Shown in pieces: positions 1 through 5,375 of a DNA stretch of 11,445 nucleotides (its first letter is position 1; each line of letters opens with the position of its first letter). The notes below the pieces were generated by a model. The model worked only from the letters and a program-made list of their open reading frames with translations, searched no databases and was not told the origin of the DNA. A program made the translations under genes and the position numbers. The DNA is from Haloarcula sp. (lineage in GTDB: Archaea; Halobacteriota; Halobacteria; Halobacteriales; Haloarculaceae), in the NCBI GenBank assembly GCA_028275075.1, contig JAQCNK010000311.1, positions 1 through 11,445 on the forward strand. Reading direction: 5' to 3'.

Positions 1-1440
1 CCCTCGGACTGGAACGCCGAACTGGAGAAGGGCGGTTCGACCTGTATCGGTCCCGCCGCCTCCATGGAAGACAAGAAGGCCCAGTACGAGCGGGCCATCG
101 ACACGCTGCAGGATGACAAACAGACGACCTTCGCCTTTGTCGGCAAGCCCGAGGACTCTTCGCTCGACGAAATCGAACGGAGTGCCTCGGACCTTGGTGA
201 GTTGGGTATCGAGTCCCAACTGCTCGTCGTCAACGGCTACCTCCCTGAATCAGTCTGTGAGGACCCCTTCTTCGAGGGGAAACGCGAGGACGAACAGGCG
301 GTTATCGAGCGAGCGAAGACCCAGTTCGACGCCGATGCCACGGCGACCTATCCGCTCCAGCCCGGCGAAATTGCCGGCCTAAACCTGCTATCTGACGTCG
401 GCGGTGTCATCTACGACGGCGAGGAAGCGACCGTCGAAGTCGGTTCCGCTACCGACGTCGATACGGACCAGTCAGTCGACGTCGAAGCTCTGGCCGACCC
501 CGAATCGGTCGCCGAGCAACTGACGCCTAGCGATGACACCCGGTATCTGTTCTTCACCGGGAAAGGCGGCGTCGGCAAGAGTACCGTGGCTGCGACATCT
601 GCGACGAAACTCGCCGAATCCGGCTACGAGACACTCATCGTCACGACCGATCCGGCCGCCCACCTCGAAGACATCTTCGGCGAACCCGTCGGCCACGAAC
701 CCACGTCGGTGAGCCAGGCGAACCTCGACGCGGCACGCATCGACCAAGAGCAGGCTCTCGAAGAGTACCGCGAGCAGGTTCTGAATCACGTCCAGGAGAT
801 GTACGAGGACAAGGAGGACACCGAAATCGACGTCGAGGCCGCTATCACCAACGTCGAGGAAGAGCTGGAATCACCGTGTGCTGAGGAGATGGCCGCACTG
901 GAGAAGTTCGTCAGCTACTTCCAGGAAGATGGCTACGATATCGTCGTCTTCGACACCGCCCCGACGGGCCACACGCTCCGGCTGTTAGAGTTACCGTCCG
1001 ACTGGAAGGGGTTCATGGACCTCGGCTCGCTGACGAAGGGAGCTGCGCCGGCGAAGGGCGACCAGTACGACGAGGTCATCGAGACGATGCAGGACCCCGG
1101 GCGAAGCTCCTTTGCGTTCGTGATGTATCCGGAGTTCACCCCAATGATGGAGGCCTATCGCGCGGCCGAGGACCTCAAAGACCAAGTCGGTATCGAGACG
1201 GCCTTCGTCGTCGCGAACTACCTGCTTCCCGAGGAATACGGCGACAACGCCTTCTTCGCGAACCGGCGGGCCCAGCAGGAGAAGTATCTTGGCGAAATCA
1301 AGGGGAAGTTCGAGACGCCAATGATGCTCGCACCGCTGCGTCGGGACGAGCCGGTCGGACTGGACGAACTGCGCGCCTTCGGTGACGAGATTACCGGCCT
1401 TTCGGAACTTGCGAAGAAACAGGAGGTGACGATGTCATGA
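1..1440 (+). CDS. arsA: ArsA arsenite/antimonite-transporting ATPase, tandem two-domain type (5' end outside window)
   Basis: This soluble ATPase powers arsenite/antimonite extrusion, normally through an ArsB or Acr3 membrane pump. The frame is open from base 1, so the ATG at 64 is internal and 479 residues of a longer protein are visible. First comes the end of the N-terminal half, including a Cys at 43-45 in the context TCIGPAA, which matches Cys172 of the E. coli protein. After a linker, a complete second half begins with P-loop GKGGVGKST (559-585). A metalloid-type Cys in SPCAEEMAALEKF (877-879) aligns with E. coli Cys422, and the switch motif DTAPTGHT lies at 952-975. Two fused halves separate it from single-domain Get3/TRC40. 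The end overlaps the next gene by ATGA, with a strong Shine-Dalgarno AGGAGGTGA at 1421-1429, so the three genes are coupled. No ArsR, ArsD or pump gene is visible here. Confidence 0.9.
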   Translation, partial: PSDWNAELEKGGSTCIGPAASMEDKKAQYERAIDTLQDDKQTTFAFVGKPEDSSLDEIERSASDLGELGIESQLLVVNGYLPESVCEDPFFEGKREDEQAVIERAKTQFDADATATYPLQPGEIAGLNLLSDVGGVIYDGEEATVEVGSATDVDTDQSVDVEALADPESVAEQLTPSDDTRYLFFTGKGGVGKSTVAATSATKLAESGYETLIVTTDPAAHLEDIFGEPVGHEPTSVSQANLDAARIDQEQALEEYREQVLNHVQEMYEDKEDTEIDVEAAITNVEEELESPCAEEMAALEKFVSYFQEDGYDIVVFDTAPTGHTLRLLELPSDWKGFMDLGSLTKGAAPAKGDQYDEVIETMQDPGRSSFAFVMYPEFTPMMEAYRAAEDLKDQVGIETAFVVANYLLPEEYGDNAFFANRRAQQEKYLGEIKGKFETPMMLAPLRRDEPVGLDELRAFGDEITGLSELAKKQEVTMS

Positions 1441-1805
1441 ACGACCTCCAGTTCCAAGAGCAAGCCGTCGAAGACGAGCTTCGAACGTTCATACAGACAC
1501 TCACAGACTCTGAGACCTATCGCGAATTCGCCGAAGCAAGTGAAGCACTCAATGACGACCCGGAAGCCTCGGCGTTACTCCGTGAGTTCGACCAGAAACA
1601 GGAACAGATGCAACAAGACGAGTTCGACCAGTCGGTGATGAGCGAACTGCAGGACCTCAAATCGAAGATGGCTGAGAATGACACGATCCAGCGTCACCGC
1701 AAAGCGCAAGAAGTCCTCATCGAACTCCTCCAAGAGACGAACGACGTGATAAGTGAGCAAATCGGTCGGGAATTCGCGCAGTCAACTGGGGGTGGCTGCT
1801 GTTGA
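1437..1805 (+). CDS. YlbF/YmcA-like small helical protein ending in GGGCC, coupled to arsA
   Basis: A 122-aa acidic, almost wholly helical protein. Its pattern (an N-terminal helix, then SETYREFAEASEALNDDPEA, then a long Gln/Glu-rich coiled-coil-like segment) resembles the YlbF/YmcA (Com_YlbF) family, and it is about as long as that family. What is unusual is the C-terminus, Ser-Thr-Gly-Gly-Gly-Cys-Cys-stop, whose two Cys are the only ones in the protein. The start is the ATG overlapping the arsA stop (ATGA), 7 nt after the AGGAGGTGA ribosome-binding site. The other ATG at 1432 is in the arsA frame. Vicinal Cys pairs bind As(III)/Sb(III), as in the ArsD chaperone, so a metalloid-binding or ArsA-partner role is a reasonable inference, not shown. 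Family assignment is by eye. Confidence 0.8.
   Translation: MNDLQFQEQAVEDELRTFIQTLTDSETYREFAEASEALNDDPEASALLREFDQKQEQMQQDEFDQSVMSELQDLKSKMAENDTIQRHRKAQEVLIELLQETNDVISEQIGREFAQSTGGGCC
1788..1795 (+). promoter_or_regulatory. Shine-Dalgarno-like GGGGGTGG that decides a TTG start
   Basis: The G-rich run lies 6 nt before the TTG at 1802. It is made of the codons for the Gly residues in the GGGCC tail of the upstream gene, so one stretch encodes the tail and provides a ribosome-binding site. It supports TTG at 1802, which has no in-frame ATG after it. Confidence 0.5.
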
Positions 1806-1984
1806 GTACCACTGACCAAGACGTGCTAGAGGCGGCCGAAGCACTGGGGGAGGAACTGACGCAGACACAGTTCGAAGCGGGCGACTCCGAGTTCGAGACG
1901 ATACTAGAGGAGTGTACCGAGGCTATCAGCGAGGAGACCGGAATTCAGTACGACGACGCCTGTGACACTGATGGTTGCTGTTAA
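1802..1984 (+). CDS. Small acidic Cys-rich protein ending in DGCC, third gene of the arsA unit
   Basis: A 60-aa, very acidic protein with Cys at residues 38, 54, 59 and 60; the last two directly precede the stop. The TTG start overlaps the stop of the previous gene (TTGA) and is preceded by a GGGGGTGG motif. No ATG occurs in frame, and the only alternative is a GTG a few codons in. The N-terminal segment (DVLEAAEALGEELTQTQ) resembles the first helix of YlbF-like proteins, so it may be a shortened relative of its neighbour. The tail CDTDGCC could bind a soft metal or metalloid, and the coupling to arsA suggests arsenite handling. Haloarchaea are known to have short proteins with a terminal CC; I recall a family named for this but cannot confirm membership. 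Confidence 0.7.
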   Translation: MSTTDQDVLEAAEALGEELTQTQFEAGDSEFETILEECTEAISEETGIQYDDACDTDGCC

Positions 1985-2355
1985 GAACTGACAGCGATAT
2001 CGTAGTCCGCTCTTCCGTAGGAGAGTGTTGATACAGTTCTCCCGAAGGGAGCGAAGATAGAAACTGACCGATAGACCGCTCAGATAGCTGGTTCTAATCT
2101 AGCTCGGTCTGTAGCAGAATAGCAAGACAGTACTACATCAACAATGTGCTACGCATGACCGATCGTAGACAGCGAAAGCTGAAACACCAGTTGCGTCGTT
2201 TCGGCATCTACCTCGGTCAAAGTGAGAAGGGTTTGGATTTGTCGTACGACAAGCACGAAACTATTTGCGTACGGTCATAATCTATTCTGTCCTGTGGAGG
2301 CCCCTGAAGACCGAGTCTTGGACCTGCCACAGACCACCCTATGGAAAGCTAACCG
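1985..2355. other. Gene-poor spacer between the arsenic unit and the zinc-finger gene
   Basis: I find no convincing gene in these 371 bases. Base composition is less GC-rich than the flanking operons and codon-position bias is lost in all frames. A small perfect hairpin, CTCCC-GAA-GGGAG at 2039-2051, lies about 55 nt after the last stop and could help end transcription, but it has no T-run. A 41-codon basic frame (2155-2280) is not supported. The palindrome at 2239-2252 is listed separately. Confidence 0.5.
2239..2252. promoter_or_regulatory. Perfect palindrome TTGTC-GTAC-GACAA (copy 1 of the shared operator-like motif)
   Basis: All 14 bases are self-complementary. The same TTGTC-N4-GACAA pattern recurs at 3910, 8524 and 11387. 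A TATA-like ACTATTTG follows 7 nt downstream, which would place a transcription start near 2290 and leave a leader of roughly 65 nt before the zinc-finger start at 2356. That is farther than at the other sites, so the target gene is uncertain. Confidence 0.6.
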
Positions 2356-2511
2356 ATGCCTCAATGTGCCACCTGTGGTCATCACGTATCCGAACAGTTT
2401 CAGCGCGTGTTCAGTGATACAACGGGAGACGTCTACGCGTGTCCGAACTGCTCGGCGAACGCAGGTATTGGGGAAGCGACCCAGAAACGACGAGTGGGTC
2501 AATCAGATTGA
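2356..2511 (+). CDS. Zinc-finger micro-protein (51 aa, haloarchaeal DUF7563-like)
   Basis: This short gene has two Cys pairs, C4-x2-C7 and C29-x2-C32, in the contexts QCATCGHHVSEQF and YACPNCSANAG. Together they form one treble-clef or zinc-ribbon-like zinc site. The layout (first knuckle, a 'RVF-D--G-VYACPNC' middle, a basic tail) matches the small CPxCG-type zinc-finger proteins that are abundant in haloarchaea, DUF7563-like as I recall. The ATG is at 2356; I see no clear Shine-Dalgarno. The stop lies inside an inverted repeat (GTCAAT-CAG-ATTGAC, 2498-2512), and another hairpin follows at 2519-2536. The family is thought to bind zinc and perhaps nucleic acid or protein partners; the function of this member is unknown. 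It is easily missed because a longer spurious frame overlaps it. Confidence 0.75.
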   Translation: MPQCATCGHHVSEQFQRVFSDTTGDVYACPNCSANAGIGEATQKRRVGQSD

Positions 2512-2690
2512 CATCCTCCTCCGCGTAAACGCGGAGAAATCCCCAGCGGTGGGAATTTCAGGTTCGCAGTCCAATCACCGGACTACCAGACCTTTCGGGC
2601 ACGGGTAGTCCCACGGTATCGGACTGGTGGACTGCTGGCGTTAACGAGAACTCCGTTCTCGTTCGCACATCAGAAATCAAATATTTCTGA
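2512..2690 (-). ncRNA. Run of hairpins resembling the right end / TnpB-associated RNA of an IS1341-type element, without tnpB
   Basis: Four structures follow in order along the minus strand. They are: TCAGAAAT/ATTTCTGA (2670-2690, 8-bp stem); AACGAGAAC/GTTCTCGTT (2643-2663, 9-bp stem, 3-nt loop); a nested stem of GCAGTCCA/TGGACTGC (2566-2573 with 2628-2635) enclosing ACCG/CGGT and GACTACC/GGTAGTC (2581-2587 with 2604-2610); and CTCCGCG-TAAA-CGCGGAG (2519-2536). On the minus strand the last is followed by GAGGATGTCA, which I recall as typical of the 3' ends of haloarchaeal IS1341-type elements. Archaeal tnpB genes are known to give sense-overlapping RNAs from this end. No TnpB zinc finger or RuvC motif can be read upstream, so this would be an orphan or decayed copy. 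It could also be an unrelated structured RNA. Confidence 0.4.
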
Positions 2691-3100
2691 GGACGGTCCC
2701 AAGCCGCCGTTACCCCTATCCTCGACCGTGTACGGCGTTCCAGTGTTGTTTTTGCCACGGGGACGCCAGCAAGCGTCAGCAGACTCGGGGGTATCGTCTG
2801 ACTCGCTATGAGCAGTCGGCACGTTGGCACACCCGTCGAGGATGTGACATTCACCGCCCACTCTTGCGGATACTGTCTCATTAGATGGGTGGACAGGCCA
2901 CCTCCGAAGGACGGTTCGGAATCCGCTCCGTTCCGACCGGTTCCTATCTATTACTAGCGTTGACTGTCACTTAAATGTCAGCCTTCCAAAAATTGGAGTG
3001 CTGTCGAACGTGGGTTTCTCCCAAGTGACGGCGCGTATCCACGGTGTGAACGCCGTGGTATTGCGCCTGTTCAGCGTATAAGCACAGCACCCTAGACCGG
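2691..3100. other. Non-coding or decayed stretch between the hairpin region and the regulator gene
   Basis: I see no supported gene. A 49-codon plus frame (2808-2957, with a CGYC motif) and minus frames ending at 2558 and 2670 show neither haloarchaeal acidic composition nor a recognisable family. They may be remnants of a mobile element. A small symmetric hairpin, TCCAA-AAA-TTGGA, lies at 2985-2997, and a larger one is listed at 3030-3067. Confidence 0.4.
3030..3067 (-). terminator. Long bulged hairpin downstream of the Bat-type regulator
   Basis: An outer stem GGCGC/GCGCC (3030-3034 with 3063-3067) and an inner stem CCACGG/CCGTGG (3039-3044 with 3053-3058) are joined through a short TA/TA pairing and bulges. 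The structure lies 33 nt beyond the stop of the minus-strand regulator gene, the right place for a 3'-end structure. There is no T-run immediately after it, so a terminator role is an inference. Confidence 0.3.
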
Positions 3101-3817
3101 TCACTTCGTCGAGACATACGATTCGACGAGGGCCGCCTCCGCTCTACGCAGCCTGTACGAAACTGTTGACCGTGGACAATCGAGCTCCGCTGCGAGCTCG
3201 TCAAGGGTCGTTTCGCGTGGGGTTTCGTAATAGCCCTCTTCGGCGGCTAGTTCGAGCACTCGGCTCTGCTCAGGCCGAATAGACACTGAGTCGAACAGCG
3301 TGAGCAACGGGCCAGTCGCGTCGCTCACGTGGTCGAAGTGGAAAGACAATCCGTCTTGGAGCAGGCCGCCTAACGTGTCATACAGCATGCCGACTTTTTT
3401 GTCGTCCTCCATGAGGATGCGCCAGCGTTCAGTGTCACCTTCACGGATAATCTCGAAGAGTAGTGCTCCGGTTATATACCGGTTAGTGATCGTTGGGACT
3501 GAGTCGCAGTGGACGAGATTTTCAAAATAGCTGTAGACGAGGCTTCGTTGTGAGCCATTTTCGAGTACGTCACTGTAGTGGCGGCCACCACAGGCCCGGT
3601 CACTGATACTCAACTGATTGTACGTCGACCCTGTCAACAGTGCTGTCGCTTTGTCGACGATTGAACTGGGGCCAGTTATGCGGTCCAACCGCCAGAGTTG
3701 CGCGTTACCCATCGAACAGAGAAACGTCGTCGAACGGGCCTCCGGTGTCTGGATGAACAGGTCCATCAGCTCGTCAGCGTCGGCTTCGTACCTGATTTCG
3801 AAGACGAACTCCCGCAT
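3101..3817 (-). CDS. Bat-type HTH transcriptional regulator (HTH_10)
   Basis: A 238-aa haloarchaeal DNA-binding regulator. Residues from about 180 to the end form the bacterio-opsin-activator HTH domain: a 'RPEQSRVLELAAEEGYYETPR' lead-in, then TLDELAAELDCPRSTVSYRL and RRAEAALVESYV, the hallmark of HTH_10. The N-terminal 175 residues form an alpha/beta sensor-like part as in Bat paralogues, with several Cys but no CxxC cluster that I can see, so its signal is unknown. It starts with ATG (3815-3817) and ends with TGA (3101-3103). It is transcribed away from the small membrane-protein gene at 3961, and the 143-bp gap between them holds a TTGTC-N4-GACAA palindrome. It is therefore the best local candidate to control that motif, and possibly its own gene. 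Relatives include DmsR and NarO-like regulators of anaerobic respiration, but nothing here identifies it as either. Confidence 0.88.
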   Translation of the reverse strand: MREFVFEIRYEADADELMDLFIQTPEARSTTFLCSMGNAQLWRLDRITGPSSIVDKATALLTGSTYNQLSISDRACGGRHYSDVLENGSQRSLVYSYFENLVHCDSVPTITNRYITGALLFEIIREGDTERWRILMEDDKKVGMLYDTLGGLLQDGLSFHFDHVSDATGPLLTLFDSVSIRPEQSRVLELAAEEGYYETPRETTLDELAAELDCPRSTVSYRLRRAEAALVESYVSTK

Positions 3818-3909
3818 CTACTCTAATCTCCCCCTCAACGATACAGTCAATTTCGGTTTGAATCGGAACACTATCGATGTTGAAGGGATGACGCGCCGGC
3901 TCTAGTTAC

Positions 3910-3923
3910 TTGTCGTAAGACAA
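3910..3923. promoter_or_regulatory. Palindrome TTGTC-GTAA-GACAA in the divergent promoter region (copy 2)
   Basis: The site is an inverted repeat with perfect 5-bp arms. It lies between the divergent regulator (start 3817) and the small membrane protein (start 3961). Two bases after it a TATA-like CTAAATTT (3925-3932) begins, about 29 nt before the ATG, as expected for a leaderless haloarchaeal transcript. An operator just upstream of BRE/TATA fits an activator; it might also regulate the divergent gene 92 bp away. Confidence 0.7.
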
Positions 3924-3960
3924 CCTAAATTTCAGGACGCCATGGTAATAAAGGTTGAGC

Positions 3961-4083
3961 ATGAGTAATACCACTTCTGATGGCTCTCTGCCGTGGTTCG
4001 TCAAAGTCGTCATAGCTGTCGCACTGATGGTCGTTCTATTCATCATCGGTATCGATCTGCTCACGTTCGCTGCAGCGTGGTAG
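3961..4083 (+). CDS. 40-aa single-helix membrane protein, possible oxidase subunit IIa-like
   Basis: A very short gene with a polar N-terminus (MSNTTSDGSLPW), one hydrophobic helix from about residue 12 to 38, and an end at AAAW. Size and layout resemble subunit IIa of Thermus ba3 oxidase (34 aa, one helix), and a ba3 oxidase operon lies 4.5 kb downstream. Sequence identity over so short a hydrophobic segment is not decisive, so the role is an inference. The ATG lies 37 nt after the shared palindrome and about 29 nt after a TATA-like box, which supports expression as a leaderless message. The 141 bases that follow to the next gene contain no other gene; they hold a degenerate half-match to the palindrome at 4139-4152. 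Confidence 0.65.
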   Translation: MSNTTSDGSLPWFVKVVIAVALMVVLFIIGIDLLTFAAAW

Positions 4084-4224
4084 CCAAACGAGGCTGCCCG
4101 CGTGGGTCACAGTCTGACAGTCAGTTCCTGCACGGTGATTGTCGGCTACCAAGGCTAGAGTTATGTAGACAGGTCAGATGTCGATAGGTAGACCAGTTCC
4201 ACCGCCTGCTACGGTGTGTTGCAT

Positions 4225-5103
4225 ATGAATTCAGGACTGAGCGGTACCCCAGAATCTGTAAGAAATGCTGTCGTTACTCCTGCATGGCTTGAAAAACACC
4301 TCCACGAGGTTGGATCTGAGTCCCCTGACCTACGCGTAGTGGAGGTAGACCTCAACACCGCGTTCTACGACCAGAGGCACATTCCAGGTGCGGTCTGTAT
4401 CGACTGGCAGCAACAGTTACAACACGCGACTCGACGGGATATCCCATCGGCAAGCGTGTTAGCTGATCTGCTCGGTGAGCGTGGCATCACAGAGGATTCG
4501 ACGCTAATCTTGTACGGTGATAACTCGAACTGGTTTGCGGCCCATCTGTACTGGATGCTTTCGTACTACGGTCACGAAGAGATGTACCTACTTGACGGAG
4601 GACGAGAACACTGGCTTGAGTCTGCGCGGCCGACAACGACTGCTGTGCCGTCCTATCCGAGACAGTCGTATCGGACACGTGGCCCGTACGAACACGTCAG
4701 AGCATATCGCAGCGCCGTCAAACGGGCACTATCGAAGCCAACGAAATTTGTCGATGTCCGGTTACCAGAAGAATATGATGGCACTCTTCTCGCCCCGCCA
4801 GGCATGACAGAGTCAGCCCAACGGGGTGGTCATATCCCCGGCGCAAAGAATATCGTTTGGTCGGAGAATCTCCAGTCCAACGGGCGGTTCAAATCGCCCG
4901 AGGCACTCGCAGAGCTCTACCGAAATCGGGGGATAGATAGAGACAGCGATGTCATCGTCTACTGTCGCATTGCCGAGCGGTCGTCATTGACGTGGTTCGT
5001 CCTGTCCGAGCTGCTGGGTTATCCATCGGTGCGTAACTACGACGGTGCGTGGACAGAGTGGGGGAATCTCATCGGTGTCCCGATTGCAACAGGCACAGAC
5101 TAG
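4225..5103 (+). CDS. Thiosulfate sulfurtransferase (two-domain rhodanese)
   Basis: This 292-aa enzyme transfers sulfane sulfur from thiosulfate to cyanide or another thiophilic acceptor. There are two rhodanese domains. The N-terminal, non-catalytic one contains RHIPGAVCIDW and ends near LLDGGREHWL, with GDNSN at the position of the active-site loop. The C-terminal one begins around FVDVRLPEEYDG, contains GGHIPGAKNIVW and carries the catalytic loop CRIAERSS with Cys247 (4963-4965). Most relatives read CRIGERSS, so the Gly-to-Ala change in the loop is slightly unusual. I chose ATG at 4225; the frame extends only to GTG 4216, which adds three residues. It has its own 141-bp upstream gap and no overlap with neighbours, so it may be transcribed alone. 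A link to the copper and oxidase genes is suggested only by position. Confidence 0.88.
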   Translation: MNSGLSGTPESVRNAVVTPAWLEKHLHEVGSESPDLRVVEVDLNTAFYDQRHIPGAVCIDWQQQLQHATRRDIPSASVLADLLGERGITEDSTLILYGDNSNWFAAHLYWMLSYYGHEEMYLLDGGREHWLESARPTTTAVPSYPRQSYRTRGPYEHVRAYRSAVKRALSKPTKFVDVRLPEEYDGTLLAPPGMTESAQRGGHIPGAKNIVWSENLQSNGRFKSPEALAELYRNRGIDRDSDVIVYCRIAERSSLTWFVLSELLGYPSVRNYDGAWTEWGNLIGVPIATGTD

Positions 5104-5126
5104 TAGAGCGTATTTCCACGGAGGTG

Positions 5127-5140
5127 TTGTCACAGGCCAA
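5127..5140. promoter_or_regulatory. Imperfect palindrome TTGTC-ACAG-GCCAA (copy 3, one mismatch)
   Basis: This site differs from TTGTC-N4-GACAA at a single base. Its end is 37 nt before the ATG at 5178, exactly the spacing seen at the perfect site before 3961. That equal spacing is the main reason for believing it. The TATA-like sequence behind it (ACTAAGT) is weak. Confidence 0.5.
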
Positions 5141-5152
5141 CCGGACGACTAA

Positions 5153-5169
5153 GTCACGGAGGACGTGAC
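5153..5169 (+). promoter_or_regulatory. Shine-Dalgarno GGAGG in the loop of a small hairpin
   Basis: GTCAC and GTGAC (5153-5157, 5165-5169) can pair, placing GGAGG (5158-5162) in the loop. It lies 10 nt before an ATG at 5173, which opens only a short basic frame, and 15 nt before the preferred ATG at 5178. It may mark a message that is not leaderless. Confidence 0.35.
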
Positions 5170-5177
5170 ACTATGGT

Positions 5178-5375
5178 ATGGGTTCGATGCCTGTCTCGCG
5201 ATTACCCCTCGTCGGGCTACTTGCAGTTCCGTTCGTGGTCACGTTCGTCGTCGTCCTCGAACCAGTCGCCTTCTTAGCGATTATCAATACGGTCCTCATC
5301 GTTATCGCCGTCCGTCTGATGTTCGGGTCAGACGACCTCGATACGCTCGAGCGTGGGTGGTCCCGGATACGATGA
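5178..5375 (+). CDS. 65-aa two-helix membrane protein, first gene of the copper operon
   Basis: A short hydrophobic protein with two predicted membrane helices (about residues 8-27 and 28-48) and a charged cytoplasmic-type tail, FGSDDLDTLERGWSRIR. Its stop overlaps the start of the next gene (ATGA at 5372-5375), so the two are translationally coupled. Position beside SafE-like and CcoI-like genes, small size and an 'DDLD' tail are loosely reminiscent of CcoS, the small assembly protein of bacterial cbb3 oxidases, but CcoS usually has one helix and I cannot claim homology. The start could also be the ATG at 5187. It is the first gene after the imperfect palindrome at 5127. Confidence 0.65.
   Translation: MGSMPVSRLPLVGLLAVPFVVTFVVVLEPVAFLAIINTVLIVIAVRLMFGSDDLDTLERGWSRIR

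Noticed and set aside
1..1440. Alternative reading of the first gene as Get3/TRC40 tail-anchored-protein ATPase
   Set aside because: The gene holds parts of two fused ArsA halves, with metalloid-type Cys in positions matching E. coli Cys172 and Cys422. Get3 is a single-domain protein.
2090..2099. GGTTCTAATC, resembling a tRNA T-loop
   Set aside because: The flanking bases do not form a 5-bp T-stem, and no anticodon or acceptor arm is present at the right distance.
2155..2280. 41-codon basic frame starting MTDRRQRKLKHQ
   Set aside because: No haloarchaeal acidic composition, no recognised family, and its 3' part is the perfect palindrome. Could be a gene remnant, but support is too thin.
2222..2608. 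128-aa plus-strand frame
   Set aside because: Basic and Cys/Thr/Arg-rich composition with no family resemblance. It overlaps the zinc-finger gene at 2356-2511 in another frame and runs through the hairpin region.
2558..2881. 107-aa minus frame (and the 63-aa frame 2670-2861)
   Set aside because: I looked for TnpB C-terminal zinc-finger or RuvC motifs and found none; the frame crosses the structured hairpins. Treated as non-coding.
2808..2957. 49-codon plus frame with a CGYC motif
   Set aside because: A single CxxC, no second ligand pair, no ribosome-binding site and no known family; it lies in probable mobile-element debris.
3166..3179. TTGAC-CGTG-GACAA, one mismatch from the shared palindrome
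   Set aside because: It lies inside the HTH-coding part of the regulator gene, far from any start codon. About 0.3 such one-mismatch matches are expected by chance in the window.
5165..5371. N-terminal extension of the SafE-like protein
   Set aside because: The extension is Arg-rich and lies wholly over the small membrane-protein gene in another frame. The ATGATG overlapping that gene's stop is the natural coupled start.
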